NCBI RefSeq assembly: GCF_019599295.1
Contig: NZ_JAIEWN010000003.1
Coordinates: 55,497-99,660 of the forward strand
Direction of reading: 5' to 3'
Length of the DNA stretch: 44,164 nt
Source: Oscillochloris sp. ZM17-4
GTDB taxonomy: Bacteria > Chloroflexota > Chloroflexia > Chloroflexales > Chloroflexaceae
This document shows, one piece after another, positions 32,663-43,000 of the stretch (positions are counted from its first letter, which is position 1; every line of letters starts with the position of its first letter). Below the pieces are notes generated by a model. The model was given only the letters and a program-made list of their open reading frames with translations. It had not been told where the DNA came from and did not search any database. The position numbers and the translations under genes were made by a program.

Positions 32663-34669
32663 GTGCAACTGCCGAGCACCAACATACGGCGTATCTTCAG
32701 CTATGCGCTGGTGGGCGGACTCGCCCTCGGCGTGCTGATCGTTGGCTTCGTGCGGGCCGCCGATCTGAGCGTTGACCTCTCGCGTGAGGGGGCCGTGCTG
32801 CTCGCCCTGATCGTCGGCGCGCTCGTCGGGCTCTGCTTCATCGTCGCTATCAAGCTGGCGCTCCGCACGGTGGCCGCCTCGCTGCACCAGTACGCCGTCG
32901 CGCTTACCGAGACCTCGCTCCCGCCGCCGAAGACGCACGCCCTGGGCGACGAGGTTGCCTATATGCGCAACACGCTGGCCCGGGCCATTAAGAATGTGCC
33001 GCGCCCCGACAGCTACCCGCAGATAGCCCAAGGCCTGGCGATGGCCGCTGACACCCAGGCCGCCCTCGCCGTTGCGGCTGGCCATATCGCGAACCACCTC
33101 CAGATCCAGGGAGCCCTGCTGCTCATCCTCGACGGCGAGCGCGGCCTGCTCTACCCGTCGGCCACCTGGGGCCAGGCGAGCCTCCCTGATGGTGTCACCC
33201 TCGACCTGTATGAGACGGCTATCGGCCGCGCCCTCCAGGAGCAGCGCACGGCATTCTATAGCGGCGCGCAGGTGCGCGACCTGCTGCCGCTCCAGGTTGG
33301 CCCCGAGTCGATGACGCTGTTCTGCATGCCGCTGCTGGTGCGCGGCCAGCCCTTCGGCATGCTCTGCCTCACCAGCGCCGGCGCCGATGTGCGCCTCGGC
33401 GGTGATCAGCAGGCCTACGCCCGCTCGATCGCCGATATGCTCACCCTCGCTATCCAGAGCACGATGCACCGCATGCTGTTCGACCGCGAGAGCGACCGGC
33501 TGTCGGCCTTTGAGCGGCTGGGCACGATGATCGATAGCAGCGAGCGCTTCGAGTCCGCGCTTGAGCAGGTGCTCCGCGTCGCTGCGCGCGTGACCGACTC
33601 GATGCACGGGTCGCTCCTGCTCCTTGAGCCCGATGAGAGCCGCGTGCGCTACCGGATCACCCTGAAGGAGGGCGATCTTCTGCCGCTCAGCGTGACCGCC
33701 GGCGCCATTCTTAAGCACGGGCTGGCCGGCTGGGCGCTGCGTGAGCGCCGCGCCGATATTGTCGATGACGCCGAGCGCGATACGCGCTGGCTGCCGGTGC
33801 CCGGCCTCGGCGAGATGCGCTCGGTGCTGGTGGTGCCGCTGCTCTACGGCGAGCGCGCCCTCGGCGTGCTCACCCTTGCCGACCCTATCCCCCGGCACTA
33901 TAGCATGCGCAGCCTCGCTCTCGCCTCTGCCCTGGCCGCCTATGCGGTGAATATCCTCGCCCGCATGCAGCATGATGCGATGATCGATAGCGGCAGTATG
34001 GTTGTGGCTCGTCGGCTCTTTGAGGGGCGGATAAGCGCTGATGACCTGAACCGCCTGCTCGCTGACGCCGGCGCGATTGATCGCGCCCTTGCATCGCAGA
34101 CCCGCTTCGCCGTCGCGCTCTTTGTCGGCGTGCGCGGGCTCGACCGCATCGGCGAGCACCTGTCCGCCGATCAGGTGCTGACACAGGTGATCACGCCCTA
34201 CCTTGAGGAGATCAGCGCGATCGCCTACGAGCAACACGGCTATGTCGAGCACTACGACGACGGCAACTTCCTGGTGGTCTTTGGCTTCCCCTCCATTTAT
34301 GGCGATAGCCGTATCGCCGCCATCAAGGCCGCCCTCGCGATCCAGATCGTCGCTCGGCGCCTGCGCGGCCGCTGGCGCTCCCAGATCGGCTGCGACCTGA
34401 TGATGAGCGTCGGCCTCGCGCCCGGCACACTCACGTCTGGACTCGTGGGCGCCGATCTCCACCAGCGCTATGTGCTGATCGGCGATGCGATCCGTGAGGC
34501 GCGGCGGCTCCAGCAGCTCGCCCGCGCCGACGAGGTGCTGGTCTCTGATACACTGGTCGATAGCCTCGGCGCTGAGAGCGTCTTTCAGTTCGAGACTCTT
34601 GCGCCGTTTCACTCCGCGAGCGGCGATGGTATGCGCGCGGTGTATCGGCTCGCGGCAGGCCGCGCCTGA
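32663..34669 (+). CDS. membrane protein with GAF domains and degenerate class III cyclase domain
   Basis: A protein of 668 residues from GTG 32663. Two TM helices (SYALVGGLALGVLIVGFV, about 14-31, and GAVLLALIVGALVGLCFIV, about 43-62) are followed by a short linker, GAF 1 (about 120-270) and GAF 2 (285-435). The C-terminal cyclase fold (about 480-640) has FVGVRGLDRIGEHL where active enzymes have FADIRGFT, so the first metal Asp is Gly. YVLIGDAIREARRLQQL replaces the VNxAxRL Asn with Arg, and YDDGNFLVVFGFP is shifted from GDGxxAxFG. Nucleotide cyclisation is therefore unlikely and a sensory or binding role is more probable. A GAF-PAS kinase begins 58 bp downstream and is likely co-transcribed. 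Confidence 0.82.
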   Translation: MQLPSTNIRRIFSYALVGGLALGVLIVGFVRAADLSVDLSREGAVLLALIVGALVGLCFIVAIKLALRTVAASLHQYAVALTETSLPPPKTHALGDEVAYMRNTLARAIKNVPRPDSYPQIAQGLAMAADTQAALAVAAGHIANHLQIQGALLLILDGERGLLYPSATWGQASLPDGVTLDLYETAIGRALQEQRTAFYSGAQVRDLLPLQVGPESMTLFCMPLLVRGQPFGMLCLTSAGADVRLGGDQQAYARSIADMLTLAIQSTMHRMLFDRESDRLSAFERLGTMIDSSERFESALEQVLRVAARVTDSMHGSLLLLEPDESRVRYRITLKEGDLLPLSVTAGAILKHGLAGWALRERRADIVDDAERDTRWLPVPGLGEMRSVLVVPLLYGERALGVLTLADPIPRHYSMRSLALASALAAYAVNILARMQHDAMIDSGSMVVARRLFEGRISADDLNRLLADAGAIDRALASQTRFAVALFVGVRGLDRIGEHLSADQVLTQVITPYLEEISAIAYEQHGYVEHYDDGNFLVVFGFPSIYGDSRIAAIKAALAIQIVARRLRGRWRSQIGCDLMMSVGLAPGTLTSGLVGADLHQRYVLIGDAIREARRLQQLARADEVLVSDTLVDSLGAESVFQFETLAPFHSASGDGMRAVYRLAAGRA

Positions 34670-34727
34670 TCAGGTATCATGGCCATCGCTCCGGGGATTG
34701 GTTCTGGGCAATGCAGAAGGTGGTGGG

Positions 34728-36944
34728 ATGATGAGTAAGGGCCTCTCGGTTCCGGCTTCCGGCGGCGATCCGTCGCTTATCGACCTGCGCACCACGGCGC
34801 TGCTGCGAATCGCCTCGGTCATCGAGACGGCTGCGACTCTTGATGAGCTGCTGATGCTCGGCCTCGCCGAGTTCTCGCAGCTCTTTGCTATCCCCTTTAG
34901 TGGCGTGCTCTTTGTCAGCGAGGATGGCACCACCGCCCGCATGGTCAATCTTCACCCGCCGCGGGTCAGCTTGCCGATGCCGATCACGCTCGTCGAGACG
35001 CCGTCTCTGCTCCAGGTCGTCACTGAGCGCCGGGTCGTCCAGATCGGCGACCTCCATGACGAGCAGTTTGGGGCACACGCCAGCGAGACGACGCGGCGGC
35101 TGATCCAGCTCCTCGACCGCGAGCATATCAGCTCGCTGCTGATGATCCCGCTGGTCGCTCAGGATCGGGTGATCGGCATCATGATCTTCGCGACGGTGGA
35201 TCATCCACGGCACTTCTCCGAGAGCGAGGTGGCCCTGGCCCGCCTGATGGCCGGGCAGCTCGCCGCCGCGATCACCTCGTTCCGCATCACCGAGCAGGCC
35301 CAGCGCCGCACCGCGGAGCTCGCCACCCTCAACGAGATCGCCGCCGCCGTCACCTCCTCGCTGAACGCGCGCGATGTCTACCACCTGGTGATGGAGAAGC
35401 TGAATGAGTACTTTCAGGTGGACGCCGGCTCGCTGCTGATGCTCGACCCCGAGACGGATGAGCTGGTCTTTGTGATGACGCTGGAGGCCGGCGAGGAGAA
35501 GCTCTTCGGCGTGCGCGTCCCGCAGGGCCAGGGGATCGTCGGGCTGGTGGCCCAGTCGCAGCGCTATGAGCTCGTCCACGATGTGCAGAACGACCCGCGC
35601 GTCTACGTCAAGGTGAGCGAGTCGGTGAACTACGAGGTGCATACCATCCTCTGCGTGCCGATCATTGTGAAGAATCGGACGATTGGGGTGATCGAGCTGC
35701 TCAACAAGCGCGACGGTATCTTCACCGAGGAGGATGCGGGACGCCTGATGCGGATGGCGGCGACCATCGGCGTCGCCATTGATAACGCGCGCCTCTTCCA
35801 GGAGGTGACGACGGTGCGCGACCGCTTCGAGGCCATCCTGAACTCGACGAACGATGGCATCCTGATGGCCGATATGCACGGCGCCGTGGTGACGGCGAAC
35901 CCGATGGCCGCCCAGATCTTCGCCTGCCGGAAGGAGCTGCTGATCGGTCGCCAGATCGATGATCTGCTGGCTGAGCTGAGCGCGCGCGCCCTCTCGGTGA
36001 GCAGCCCGTCATGGCTGAACGACGATGACTCCGCCGATCAGGTGGTTGAGCTGGAGCTGAGCAGCCCGCAGGCCCGCTTCATCCGCCACTATACGCTGCC
36101 GGTGCGCGAGGCGAACGGCTCCGAGATCGGTCGGCTCGCGCTGTTCCAGGATATCTCCAAGGAGCGTGAGCTGGCCCAGCTGCGTGAAGACTATACCGGG
36201 ATGCTCATCCACGATCTGCGCGCGCCGCTGACCGCGATCATGAACGGGATCATGATGGTCAAGCGCGGCCTCGGCGGGCCGATCTCCGACCAGCAGCAGG
36301 AGCTGCTGAGCATCGCCCACCAGGGCAGCCAGACGATGCTGGAGATGGTCAACACCCTGCTCGATATCTCGAAGATGGAGCAGGGTCACATGGCGCTGGA
36401 GGTGGAGCCGATCTCGCCCTATGCCCTCATCGATGAGACCCTCGACCGCCTGATCGTCTCTGCCCGTGACCAGAGGGTGCAGCTGGAGCAGCAGCTCTCG
36501 GTGAGCCTGCCCTTGCTGGAGGCCGATCGGGAGAAGCTCGTGCGCGTGCTCCAGAATCTTCTCGATAACGCGATCAAGTTCTCGCCGACCGGCGCCGCTG
36601 TGACGCTCGGCGCTGTCCACTTGCGGGTCGTCGAGGGTGTGACCGGCGCGGTGGATGGCCTGCCGCTGCAGTTGCCCGCGCTGCCCGCAGGCGACTGGCT
36701 GGCCTTCTGGGTGCGCGACCAGGGCCCGGGCATTCCGCCGCAATACCACGAGCGTATCTTTGAGAAGTTTGGCCAGGTGCGGGGGCGGAAAGTGCGCGGG
36801 ACGGGGCTGGGATTAACATTTTGTAAGCTCGCTATCGAGTCTCATGGGGGGAGAATCTGGCTGCAAAGTGCGGAGGGGAAGGGGAGTATTTTTGCGCTCG
36901 CGCTGCCGCTGAGCCAGGAGCAGCGGACGGCGAGCCCGTACTGA
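34728..36944 (+). CDS. GAF-GAF-PAS sensor histidine kinase
   Basis: A soluble kinase of 738 residues. ATG 34728 (a second ATG follows directly) is preceded by AAGGTGG; a longer frame from 34485 overlaps the previous gene and lacks support. GAF 1 (about 20-195, LGLAEFSQLFAIPFSGVLFV) and GAF 2 (205-365, LNEIAAAVTSSLNARDVYH) bind small ligands or chromophore-like molecules, unknown here. A PAS domain (370-490) precedes HisKA (MLIHDLRAPLTAIMNGIMM, phospho-His) and HATPase (LLDNAIKFSPTG, DQGPGIPPQYHERIFEKFG, GTGLGLTFCKLAIESHGG). No receiver is fused and no response regulator is adjacent. Pairing with the cyclase-like GAF protein just upstream is suggested by spacing. Confidence 0.92.
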   Translation: MMSKGLSVPASGGDPSLIDLRTTALLRIASVIETAATLDELLMLGLAEFSQLFAIPFSGVLFVSEDGTTARMVNLHPPRVSLPMPITLVETPSLLQVVTERRVVQIGDLHDEQFGAHASETTRRLIQLLDREHISSLLMIPLVAQDRVIGIMIFATVDHPRHFSESEVALARLMAGQLAAAITSFRITEQAQRRTAELATLNEIAAAVTSSLNARDVYHLVMEKLNEYFQVDAGSLLMLDPETDELVFVMTLEAGEEKLFGVRVPQGQGIVGLVAQSQRYELVHDVQNDPRVYVKVSESVNYEVHTILCVPIIVKNRTIGVIELLNKRDGIFTEEDAGRLMRMAATIGVAIDNARLFQEVTTVRDRFEAILNSTNDGILMADMHGAVVTANPMAAQIFACRKELLIGRQIDDLLAELSARALSVSSPSWLNDDDSADQVVELELSSPQARFIRHYTLPVREANGSEIGRLALFQDISKERELAQLREDYTGMLIHDLRAPLTAIMNGIMMVKRGLGGPISDQQQELLSIAHQGSQTMLEMVNTLLDISKMEQGHMALEVEPISPYALIDETLDRLIVSARDQRVQLEQQLSVSLPLLEADREKLVRVLQNLLDNAIKFSPTGAAVTLGAVHLRVVEGVTGAVDGLPLQLPALPAGDWLAFWVRDQGPGIPPQYHERIFEKFGQVRGRKVRGTGLGLTFCKLAIESHGGRIWLQSAEGKGSIFALALPLSQEQRTASPY

Positions 36945-36995
36945 TGCCCATCCGCTCTGCGTGACAGCGGACGGAGGGGTGTCTCTTGCTGGAAA

Positions 36996-37157
36996 CGCTT
37001 TACATCTTTGACATATTTTCGGTCGCCAACAATCAGTTTGTATGTGCTTTGGCAATCATATATAATGAAGTCGCCCCCTCATCTATCTATTACAAACTGT
37101 AAGAATAGAGTCTGACCAAAAGCTGCACCAGAGGCGCTTTACAGGTGACGCTTTAAT
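36996..37157 (+). repeat. CGCTTTA direct repeats before the surface-protein kinase
   Basis: CGCTTTACA at 36996-37004 and 37135-37143, and CGCTTTAAT at 37149-37157, flank the promoter at 37038-37066. They could be activator or repressor half-sites, or chance. Confidence 0.35.
37038..37066 (+). promoter_or_regulatory. promoter of the kinase/Calx-beta pair
   Basis: TTGTAT (37038-37043), 17 bp, TATAAT (37061-37066). It lies in a locally AT-rich gap. The ATG at 37181 leaves a ~105-nt leader. Confidence 0.6.
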
Positions 37158-37180
37158 CCTCTACACGCACAGGTTGATCA

Positions 37181-40054
37181 ATGCGTCGCTTATACCGCGA
37201 GCTACAGTCACAAATTCATTACATGATCATCCTGCCCTATATCGTGCTGATGATCATTGTGATGCTGATTGGCTCCGGCATTGCGATTACGCTTGTGGCT
37301 GACAACTGGCAGGAGCGGTTCAATAACCAGCTCGGCCAGGTGGCGCGTAACTTCAGCGAGTCCTTTGCGCAGCGCGAGATTGGCAACATCACCTATCTCC
37401 GCCAGATCGAGTTCACCGCGCCGAACCAGGTCACCGGGGCGCCGTCGGTCGTCGATGCGATGCACGACCTCGATAGCGCCGGCCTTGAGCTCGCCTTCAA
37501 AGGGCTGTGGCAGGTGGGCCTGGGGAATGAGAATGTCGACCAGGATCGCCTGATCGTCTTTGACACCCGCGGCGTCTCGCTGCTCGACTGGGAGCGCAGC
37601 CCGGAGAATGCGAACGATCCCATTCGCTATGTCGGCACGAGCCTGTCGGACCTGCCTCTGGTGAAGGCGGTGCTGGGCAGGGAGCAGACGCCGATCGCCA
37701 ACAGCGACACCCTCGGCGATAAGTATAGCGGCCTGATCGCCTTCCGCTCGAAGAGCGGCACCGATAACCTCTACTTCTTCACTGTCGCCCCTGTCTACCT
37801 CAGCAACGCCGATACCACGGAGAGCACGCTGGTCGGCGGCCTGCTCGTGGCCCAGCGCCTCGATACGCTGCTTCAGTTTCTACAGAATAAGAGCCAGTCG
37901 GCGATCAGCACCATCTACGATGTCAACGGCGTCGCGCGGGCTACGACGGTCACCGGCGTCGATCCGATGGCGCTCGACCTTGACGCTGATCTGATCAATC
38001 AGGTGGCGGCGCTGAATGCGCCGGTCGCTGGCGCGGCCGAGGCCGGCGGCGGGCAGCGCACCGGCGATGCAGAGGACCCCTGCCTCGATATTGGCAACCT
38101 CACCGGCCGCCTCGTCACCCCCCTGGAGGCGACTCGGCTGCCCACATGCTCAGTCAACACCACGACGGTGCTCGCCGACCGGGAGTACCAGGTCGTCTAT
38201 GCGCCGCTGCTGATCCGCGGCGTTCAGTCGGGCTACTTTGCGGTCGGCCTCTCGCGTGACTTTGTGGTGAGCGCATGGTCGAGCAGCCGATCGGCTGTGC
38301 TGGCCGTGACCGCCGTGCTGGCGATGAGCGCCGTCTTTCTCGGCTACTATGTGGCCCGCCGGATCACGCTCCCCCTGGGCGACTTGGTCGATACGGCGGC
38401 GGCTGTCACCTCCGGCGACCTCGCCCGGCGCAGCCATGTGGCTGATGTGAATGAGCTCGGCCAGCTCTCGACCGCCTTCAACCAGATGACGGAGCACCTG
38501 CTGCGGCTCTACACCGCGAGCCGCGAGCTCAACCGCACGATCGAGATCGATGAGGTGCTGTCCGTCGTCAGCGCGGCTGCGGCGTCATTTGTCCCTGACA
38601 CCGAGGCTCTGGCGCTCATCGCTGCGGATGATCTCTACCTCTTCCGCGTTCGGCCCGAGGCGCCGGCCCCGCTGCGCGCCCTGGTCGGCCAGCAGCTTGC
38701 GGCCGACCACGTGCTCCTGACCGACCTTGCCACCCACGGCGATCAGGAGAGCCGGGTCTTGCCGATCGCTGACGCTGAGCTGCGCACGCAGGTGGGCCTG
38801 GGCGTTGATGTCGGCGTGCAGATGCTCTACGTCGCGCCGCTCTTTCGCCAGCGCCGCTTCTCTGGGGCGCTGCTCTTCGCCCTCTCAGGCTCCGACCCGC
38901 TCGATGAGGCGCAGCAGCAGAGCCTCGCGGTGATCGCGAATATGGCCCAGGCCGTGCTCTCGAACGCCGTGCTCTACGCCCAGGTCCAGCAGGATGCCAA
39001 GCAGCGCCAGGCCATCCTGACCTCGATCAGCGATGGCGTGGTGGTCTGCGATGAGCGCGGCCAGATTGTGTTGCTCAACCGCGCCGCCGAGCAGATCCTT
39101 GGCCGGTATGACTGGCAGCATTCTGCCCTGCGCTTCGCCGACCTGCCCCTGGAGCAGGTCGAGCAGCGCCGTGAGGTGTTTGGCCAGGGCCGCGATGAGC
39201 AGTTCCGCCTCGGCGAGCGCTTCATCACGCTCTCGCGGGCGCCTGTCGTCGCTGAGGACTCCCAGGCGCTCGGCGAGGTGATCGTCCTGCACGATGTCAC
39301 CGAGGCGGTCGCTATCGATAAGGCCAAGACGGACTTTATCGCCACGATCTCGCACGAGCTGCGGACGCCGCTCACCGTGATCCGCGGCTTCACCGAGCTG
39401 CTGCTGCGCGGCCGCGGCGACGAGGCGCTGACGGCAGATCAGTCCGACCTGCTTGGCCAGGTGCGCGCCAGGGCCGTCGATATGACCAATATGGTCAATA
39501 ACGCGATCATGATTGCCGATATTGAGTCCGGCCAGCTCCAGACCGATCTGCAGCCCCAGGATGTCGAGCTGGTGCTCAGCATGGCGATGGCGCCGCTGCG
39601 CCAGGGCTTTGAGTCGAAGAATATCGCGGTCAACCTGGATCTTCCGCCCGACCTGCCGCCGGTCCTGGCAGACCGCGAGCAGCTGAAGCGTGCCTTCGGC
39701 CAGATCCTCGATAACGCCATGCGCTACACAGATGCGGGCAGCGTGACGGTCCGGGCCTCTCTGGATGCCCGTAACAACATCCAGGTGGATATTATCGATA
39801 CGGGCCACGGCATCTCATCCGAGATGCTGCCGATGCTCTTTAAGCGATTCCAGCGCGTTGAGGGCAATAACTCAGCCCAGCGCGGCGGCGGCCTCGGCCT
39901 CGCTATCACTCGGCAGCTGATCGACCGCCACGGCGGGAGTGTCGGCGTCGTGAGCACGCCCGGCCAGGGAAGCACGTTTACAATTACGCTGTTGCAGGCC
40001 AATGAACACTCGCTCGCGGTCGCACAATCAAACGGATCCACGGCGTCGTCGTGA
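37181..40054 (+). CDS. membrane sensor kinase, extracellular sensor-HAMP-GAF-PAS-HK
   Basis: A protein of 957 residues. TM 1 (MIILPYIVLMIIVMLIGSGI, about 12-32) and TM 2 (SAVLAVTAVLAMSAVFLGYY, about 370-390) enclose a ~330-residue extracellular domain, probably a Cache-type ligand sensor (VYAPLLIRGVQSGYFAVGL, with LIVFDTRGVSLLDWE). HAMP (RRITLPLGDLVDTAAAVTSG), GAF (about 445-600), PAS (610-715), HisKA (FIATISHELRTPLTVIRGF) and HATPase (ILDNAMRYTDAG, DTGHGISSEMLPMLF, GGGLGLAITRQLIDRHGG) follow. It has its own good promoter. Its last 53 bp overlap the start of the giant Calx-beta protein in another frame, so the kinase and the surface protein should be made together. No receiver partner is adjacent. 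Confidence 0.93.
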   Translation: MRRLYRELQSQIHYMIILPYIVLMIIVMLIGSGIAITLVADNWQERFNNQLGQVARNFSESFAQREIGNITYLRQIEFTAPNQVTGAPSVVDAMHDLDSAGLELAFKGLWQVGLGNENVDQDRLIVFDTRGVSLLDWERSPENANDPIRYVGTSLSDLPLVKAVLGREQTPIANSDTLGDKYSGLIAFRSKSGTDNLYFFTVAPVYLSNADTTESTLVGGLLVAQRLDTLLQFLQNKSQSAISTIYDVNGVARATTVTGVDPMALDLDADLINQVAALNAPVAGAAEAGGGQRTGDAEDPCLDIGNLTGRLVTPLEATRLPTCSVNTTTVLADREYQVVYAPLLIRGVQSGYFAVGLSRDFVVSAWSSSRSAVLAVTAVLAMSAVFLGYYVARRITLPLGDLVDTAAAVTSGDLARRSHVADVNELGQLSTAFNQMTEHLLRLYTASRELNRTIEIDEVLSVVSAAAASFVPDTEALALIAADDLYLFRVRPEAPAPLRALVGQQLAADHVLLTDLATHGDQESRVLPIADAELRTQVGLGVDVGVQMLYVAPLFRQRRFSGALLFALSGSDPLDEAQQQSLAVIANMAQAVLSNAVLYAQVQQDAKQRQAILTSISDGVVVCDERGQIVLLNRAAEQILGRYDWQHSALRFADLPLEQVEQRREVFGQGRDEQFRLGERFITLSRAPVVAEDSQALGEVIVLHDVTEAVAIDKAKTDFIATISHELRTPLTVIRGFTELLLRGRGDEALTADQSDLLGQVRARAVDMTNMVNNAIMIADIESGQLQTDLQPQDVELVLSMAMAPLRQGFESKNIAVNLDLPPDLPPVLADREQLKRAFGQILDNAMRYTDAGSVTVRASLDARNNIQVDIIDTGHGISSEMLPMLFKRFQRVEGNNSAQRGGGLGLAITRQLIDRHGGSVGVVSTPGQGSTFTITLLQANEHSLAVAQSNGSTASS

Positions 40055-43000
40055 CGGGCTAGCATGGCTTGTCCTTCTCGCCCTACTCCTTGCGCTCCTC
40101 CCTATTGGGTGTGTCGCCGATCTGGCGCTGCGCTTCGTGACGCCCTCCAACGCGCCGTTTAAGGATGTCGGCTCCTCGTCGGGACTGAGCGCCTACATGC
40201 CCTTCCCTCCAGGCCTGAGCTACGCCGCCCCCGACCCGAACCTGCCGAACCTGCGCGAGACGGAGATCGCTCGCCGCGAGCTGACGCCGGTGGGGCTGCG
40301 CGGCGCGATCACCGTCGCCCCAGTCGTTGAGGTGGCTCCCCCGGTCTCACAGATCGACCCGCCGACGCCGACGGCGACGCCGACGGCCGTCGCTGCGCAG
40401 CGCCCCACCGCGACAAAAGCCCCCTCTCCCACCGATGTGGCCGGCGGCGCGGGCATCTCCCCCACCCCGACAAGCCTGGTGATCATCTCTGGCTCCACGG
40501 CTACCACCGGCCCTACGCTGCCCCCCTCACCGACGACCCCGCGCACGCCGACGGCGACAACCACCACTCTGCCGACGAATGGGGCCGCGACGCCAACGCG
40601 TACGCTGGTGCCGCTGCCCAGCGATACGAGCATCCCGATAGCTACGCCGACCCTGCCGCTGGTGAGCACGCCGACCCTGCCGCTGGTAAGCACGCCGACC
40701 CCGCCGCTGGTAAGCACGCCGACCCCGCCGCTGGTGAGCACTGCCACGCCGACTCAGACGGAGGTGCCGACGCAGACGCCGACGCAGACGCCGACGCAGA
40801 CGCCGACGCAGACGCTCTCGCCAACTCCGTCGAGCACGCCAACATCGACGCGTGTGCCCGACCCGGTGCCCACCGGCTTCTTCGCCGCGACGACCGTCTC
40901 TGTGGCTGAGGGGAACAGCGGCCTCACCGCTCTGACCTTTACCGTGAGCCTGGATATCAGGGCGATCTCGACGGCGCAGGTGAGCTTCCGCACGATCGAC
41001 GGCACGGCGACGGTCGCGAACAATGACTATCAGGCACTCAATGGCGTGCTCACCTTCCTGCCCGGCGAGCAGACAAAGACGATCACGGTGCAGGTGGTCG
41101 GCGATGTGGTCGATGAGCTTGATGAGTCGTTTATCCTTGAGCTCTTTAACCCGCAGGGCCTCAGGCTGCTGTCGGCGCTGCCGCAGGCGACTGGCACGAT
41201 CCTGAACGATGATGATCCTGCGGTGAGCATCGCCGTGGCGTCCCCGGCGTCGGGCAGCGTGGCCGAGGGCTCTGCCGGCATTACGACGACGGTCACGCTG
41301 AATGTGAGCCTGAGCAGTGTGAGCCTCCAGCCCGTCACGGTGAACTACGCTACGGCCGATGGCACGGCGACGACGGCGAACAATGACTATGTGGCCGCCA
41401 GCGGCACGCTGACCTTCGCGCCCGGCGAGACTCTTAAGACGATCTCGGTCGTGGTGAACGGCGATACGGTCGCCGAGCTGAACGAGGCATTCACCGTCGC
41501 CCTGAGCGCCCCGACAAACGCCACGCTTGGCATATCGCCGGCGACGATCACTATCCTCAACGATGACCTGCCGCGGGTGGGCATCAGCCCGGCGACAGTG
41601 AGCGTGACGGAGGGCACCTCAGCGACCGGCACGACGCCGATGACCTTTACGGTAACGCTGCTCGACCCGGCCAGCGCGGCGGTGAGCCTGAGCTATGCGA
41701 CGGTCGGGTCGGGCACGAACCCGGCGACGATCGGCACGGATGTGACAACTGCGAGCGTGAGCGGCACCCTCACCTTCCCCGCGGGCGCGCCTGCTGGTAC
41801 GACCCGTACAATCACGCTCCAGGTGGTTCAGGATAGCATCGCTGAGCAGAACGAGGCGCTGACGGTCACGCTGACGGCTCCCGCGCCCGCCAGCGCGCAG
41901 ATCACCGTCGGCAGCGCCACCGGCACGATCCTCGACGATGATCTGCCGCGGGTGAGCATCAGCCCGGCGACGCGCAGCGTGACCGAGGGCACCTCAGCGG
42001 CCGGCACGACGCCGATGACCTTTACGGTGACGCTGCTCGACCCGGCCAGCGCGGCGGTGAGCCTGAGCTATGCCGCCGCCGGGTCGGGCGCAAACCCGGC
42101 GACGATCGGTACGGATGTGACAACTGCGAGCGCGAGCGGCACCCTTACCTTCCCGGCGGGGTCGGCCGCCGGCACGACCCAGACGATCACGCTGCAGGTG
42201 GTGCAGGATAGCATCACTGAGCCGAACGAGACGCTGACGGTCACGCTGACGGCGCCCGCGCCCGCCAGCGCGCAGATCACGGCCGGCAGCGCCATCGGCA
42301 CGATTACCGACGATGACTTCTCAACCATCACCATTGACTCGCCATCGATTACCGAGGGGGACAGCGGGACGAAGGTCTTGACCTTTACGGTGACTCTGCC
42401 CGCTCCAGTGCCGGCTGGCTACACGGTGACGGTCAACTATGACCCCACGGTGAATGGGACGGCGACGGCTGGCTCGGATTACGTCGCTCTGGCGGCTGGC
42501 TCGGTCAACATCAATGCGGGCCAGCAGACAGGGCTGATCGTTGTGACGATCAATGGCGACACGACCTACGAGCTGGACGAGACATTCACCATCTCGCTGA
42601 CGAGCGCGAGCGTGAGCGGCTTCTCTGCCCCGATTATCGGGGCGACTGGCACGGGTACGATCATCAATGACGACACGCTGACTGCGAGTATTGACTCGCC
42701 ATCGATTACCGAGGGGAACAGTGGGACGAAGGTCTTGACCTTTACGGTGAGCCTGAACGCCCAGCCATCGGCGCTTATCGCGCCGGTGACCGTTGTCTAT
42801 CTGGTGCAGGATGGCACGGCGACCGTAGCCGATAGCGATTACATAGCTGCCCCCGCGACTGGGACTTTCACCTTCACCAGTGCAGGGGGCATGACTCGGC
42901 AAATCCCGGTGACGATCATCGGCGACACGACAGCGGAGCCGGACGAAACCTTCACGATCCAGCTTCAGAACCCGACTGGCGGTGCGGTGATCTCGGCGAC

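Noticed and set aside
32645-34612. 655-codon minus-strand open frame
   Set aside because: It mirrors the GAF/cyclase-like gene; composition is typical of antisense high-GC frames.
40220-40747. Minus-strand frame with VGVLTSG repeats
   Set aside because: It is the antisense of the Thr/Pro tract of the Calx-beta gene, whose plus-strand frame continues open on both sides.
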